Positions 63,388-64,000 of a stretch of 64,000 bases of DNA are shown piece by piece. The notes beneath the pieces were generated by a model. It had not been told where the DNA came from, made no database searches, and saw only the letters and a program-made list of their open reading frames with translations. Position 1 is the stretch's first letter. Each line of letters opens with the position of its first letter. The position numbers were made by a program, and so were the translations under genes. The stretch is taken from assembly GCA_963696025.1 (NCBI GenBank), contig CAVOII010000007.1, positions 124,001 to 188,000 of the forward strand. The letters are read 5' to 3'. This DNA comes from JABCYV01 sp963696025 (lineage in GTDB: Bacteria > Acidobacteriota > Terriglobia > Terriglobales > Acidobacteriaceae).

Positions 63388-64000
63388 CTAAGCTCCCGCA
63401 ACTTGAGCGTTCATAACCTCGTTGAGTCCATACCGCGCTTCCATGCTCTCGCGATAAGCCCGGTGGTAAAGATTGGCAAAAGCATCCCAGGAAAATGAGG
63501 AGACTACCAACTCCCGGCCACAGGTGCCCATCTGCTCGGCGATCGCTTCATTCGCAAGGAGATCACAGACACGAGCAGCGAAGGATTCGGCGTCGTCAGC
63601 AACAAACCCCGCCCAGTCCCTGGCCTGATTCAGCCCAAGGAAAGCCAGACTGGTGCCAACTACGGGTTTCTTGCTGGCCCAGGCTTCTAATATCTTTCCG
63701 CGTAGGCCAACGCCCTCAAACATCGGTGCTACGAAAACCACGGATCGCTGCAAAAATGGGCGAACGTCCTCAACCCAACCAGTAACCTGGACGCCTTCTC
63801 GACCATTCCAGCTCTGCAGGGACGGCGGAGGGTTGCCACCGACCACGCATAACCGCGCATAGGGGCAATTTGCAAGTACCAACGGCCAGACGCGTTCCAG
63901 GAACCAGAGAATTCCGCTCACGTTCGGCGCATGATTGAAGTTCCCGAGAAACACCACCGAACCGCGCTCTGGGCCTTCGTGGCTGGGCAAGAAGAAGTCA
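63388..64000 (-). CDS. GT4-family glycosyltransferase, N-terminus outside window
   Basis: The C-terminal donor-binding half of a GT-B enzyme; the frame is open to the window edge, so the gene is partial. Motifs: GSVVFLGNFNHAPNVSGILW, ARLCVVGGNPPPSLQSW, VQVTGWVEDVRPFLQRSVVF and VAPMFEGVGLRGKILEAWAS, the last holding the E-x7-E region in the form typical of GT4 enzymes. First gene seen of the GT4 - unknown - hddC - hddA operon, hence likely a heptosyl- or related transferase of the same glycan. Confidence 0.85.
   Translation of the reverse strand, partial: DFFLPSHEGPERGSVVFLGNFNHAPNVSGILWFLERVWPLVLANCPYARLCVVGGNPPPSLQSWNGREGVQVTGWVEDVRPFLQRSVVFVAPMFEGVGLRGKILEAWASKKPVVGTSLAFLGLNQARDWAGFVADDAESFAARVCDLLANEAIAEQMGTCGRELVVSSFSWDAFANLYHRAYRESMEARYGLNEVMNAQVAGA

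Noticed and set aside
1..64000. CRISPR arrays, prophage modules, toxin-antitoxin pairs, restriction systems
   Set aside because: No regularly spaced repeats, no phage structural genes and no recognisable defence proteins were found on either strand.

Overview
The window looks like a chromosome segment from an acidobacterium of the Terriglobia type (Koribacter/Sulfotelmatobacter-like). The basis is a combination of protein families rather than any marker search: VWFA-related proteins, an Oar-like TonB receptor with a carboxypeptidase-regulatory domain, winged-helix/TPR proteins, Ser/Thr kinases fused to beta-propellers, and many two-domain GT39-like membrane proteins. The DNA is moderately GC-rich.

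Layout. 0-6 kb is housekeeping: infC-rpmI-rplT (infC apparently starts at AUC), a CuA-type cupredoxin broken by a frameshift, a VWA protein, mtaB, a zinc-ribbon protein and rpsU. 6-12.7 kb holds a TonB-dependent receptor broken by three frameshifts, small membrane proteins, a single-domain response regulator and a P1 peptidase. 12.7-31 kb is accessory DNA: an IS110 element and a truncated second copy, an aspartyl protease divergent from a winged-helix/TPR regulator, an oxidoreductase, DinB and MmgE/PrpD proteins, a dead class A beta-lactamase, two IS1182-family elements and an ORF-less group II intron. 30.6-40.3 kb is mostly intact: FemAB-like, cmk, PQQ-propeller, pncB, PagL-like and a Ser/Thr kinase. 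40.3-64 kb is a surface-glycan region: GT39-like membrane proteins, GT2 plus DUF2304, several methyltransferases (one fused to a PAS domain), a membrane-spermidine-synthase-like protein, hddA/hddC for GDP-heptose, and a GT4 cut by the window end. A decayed lptD and an orphan Flp pilin sit at its left edge, and an IS110 and a third IS1182 copy lie inside it.

The glycan genes fit together as follows. HddC and HddA would make activated heptose, GT2/DUF2304 would make or flip a polyprenyl-linked sugar, the GT39-like proteins would use lipid-linked sugars on the outer face, and the methyltransferases would decorate the product. This is inference from family roles.

The most interesting structural signal is a degenerate dispersed repeat of roughly 60-90 bp, seen near 10.75, 14.44, 18.5, 22.5, 25.84, 27.13, 29.33 and 52.3 kb. 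All three IS1182 copies interrupt it or its edge, and the group II intron sits beside its left half, so it behaves like an insertion hotspot. Many accessory genes carry single-base frameshifts while long core genes are intact. Local decay and read errors cannot be separated from sequence alone.
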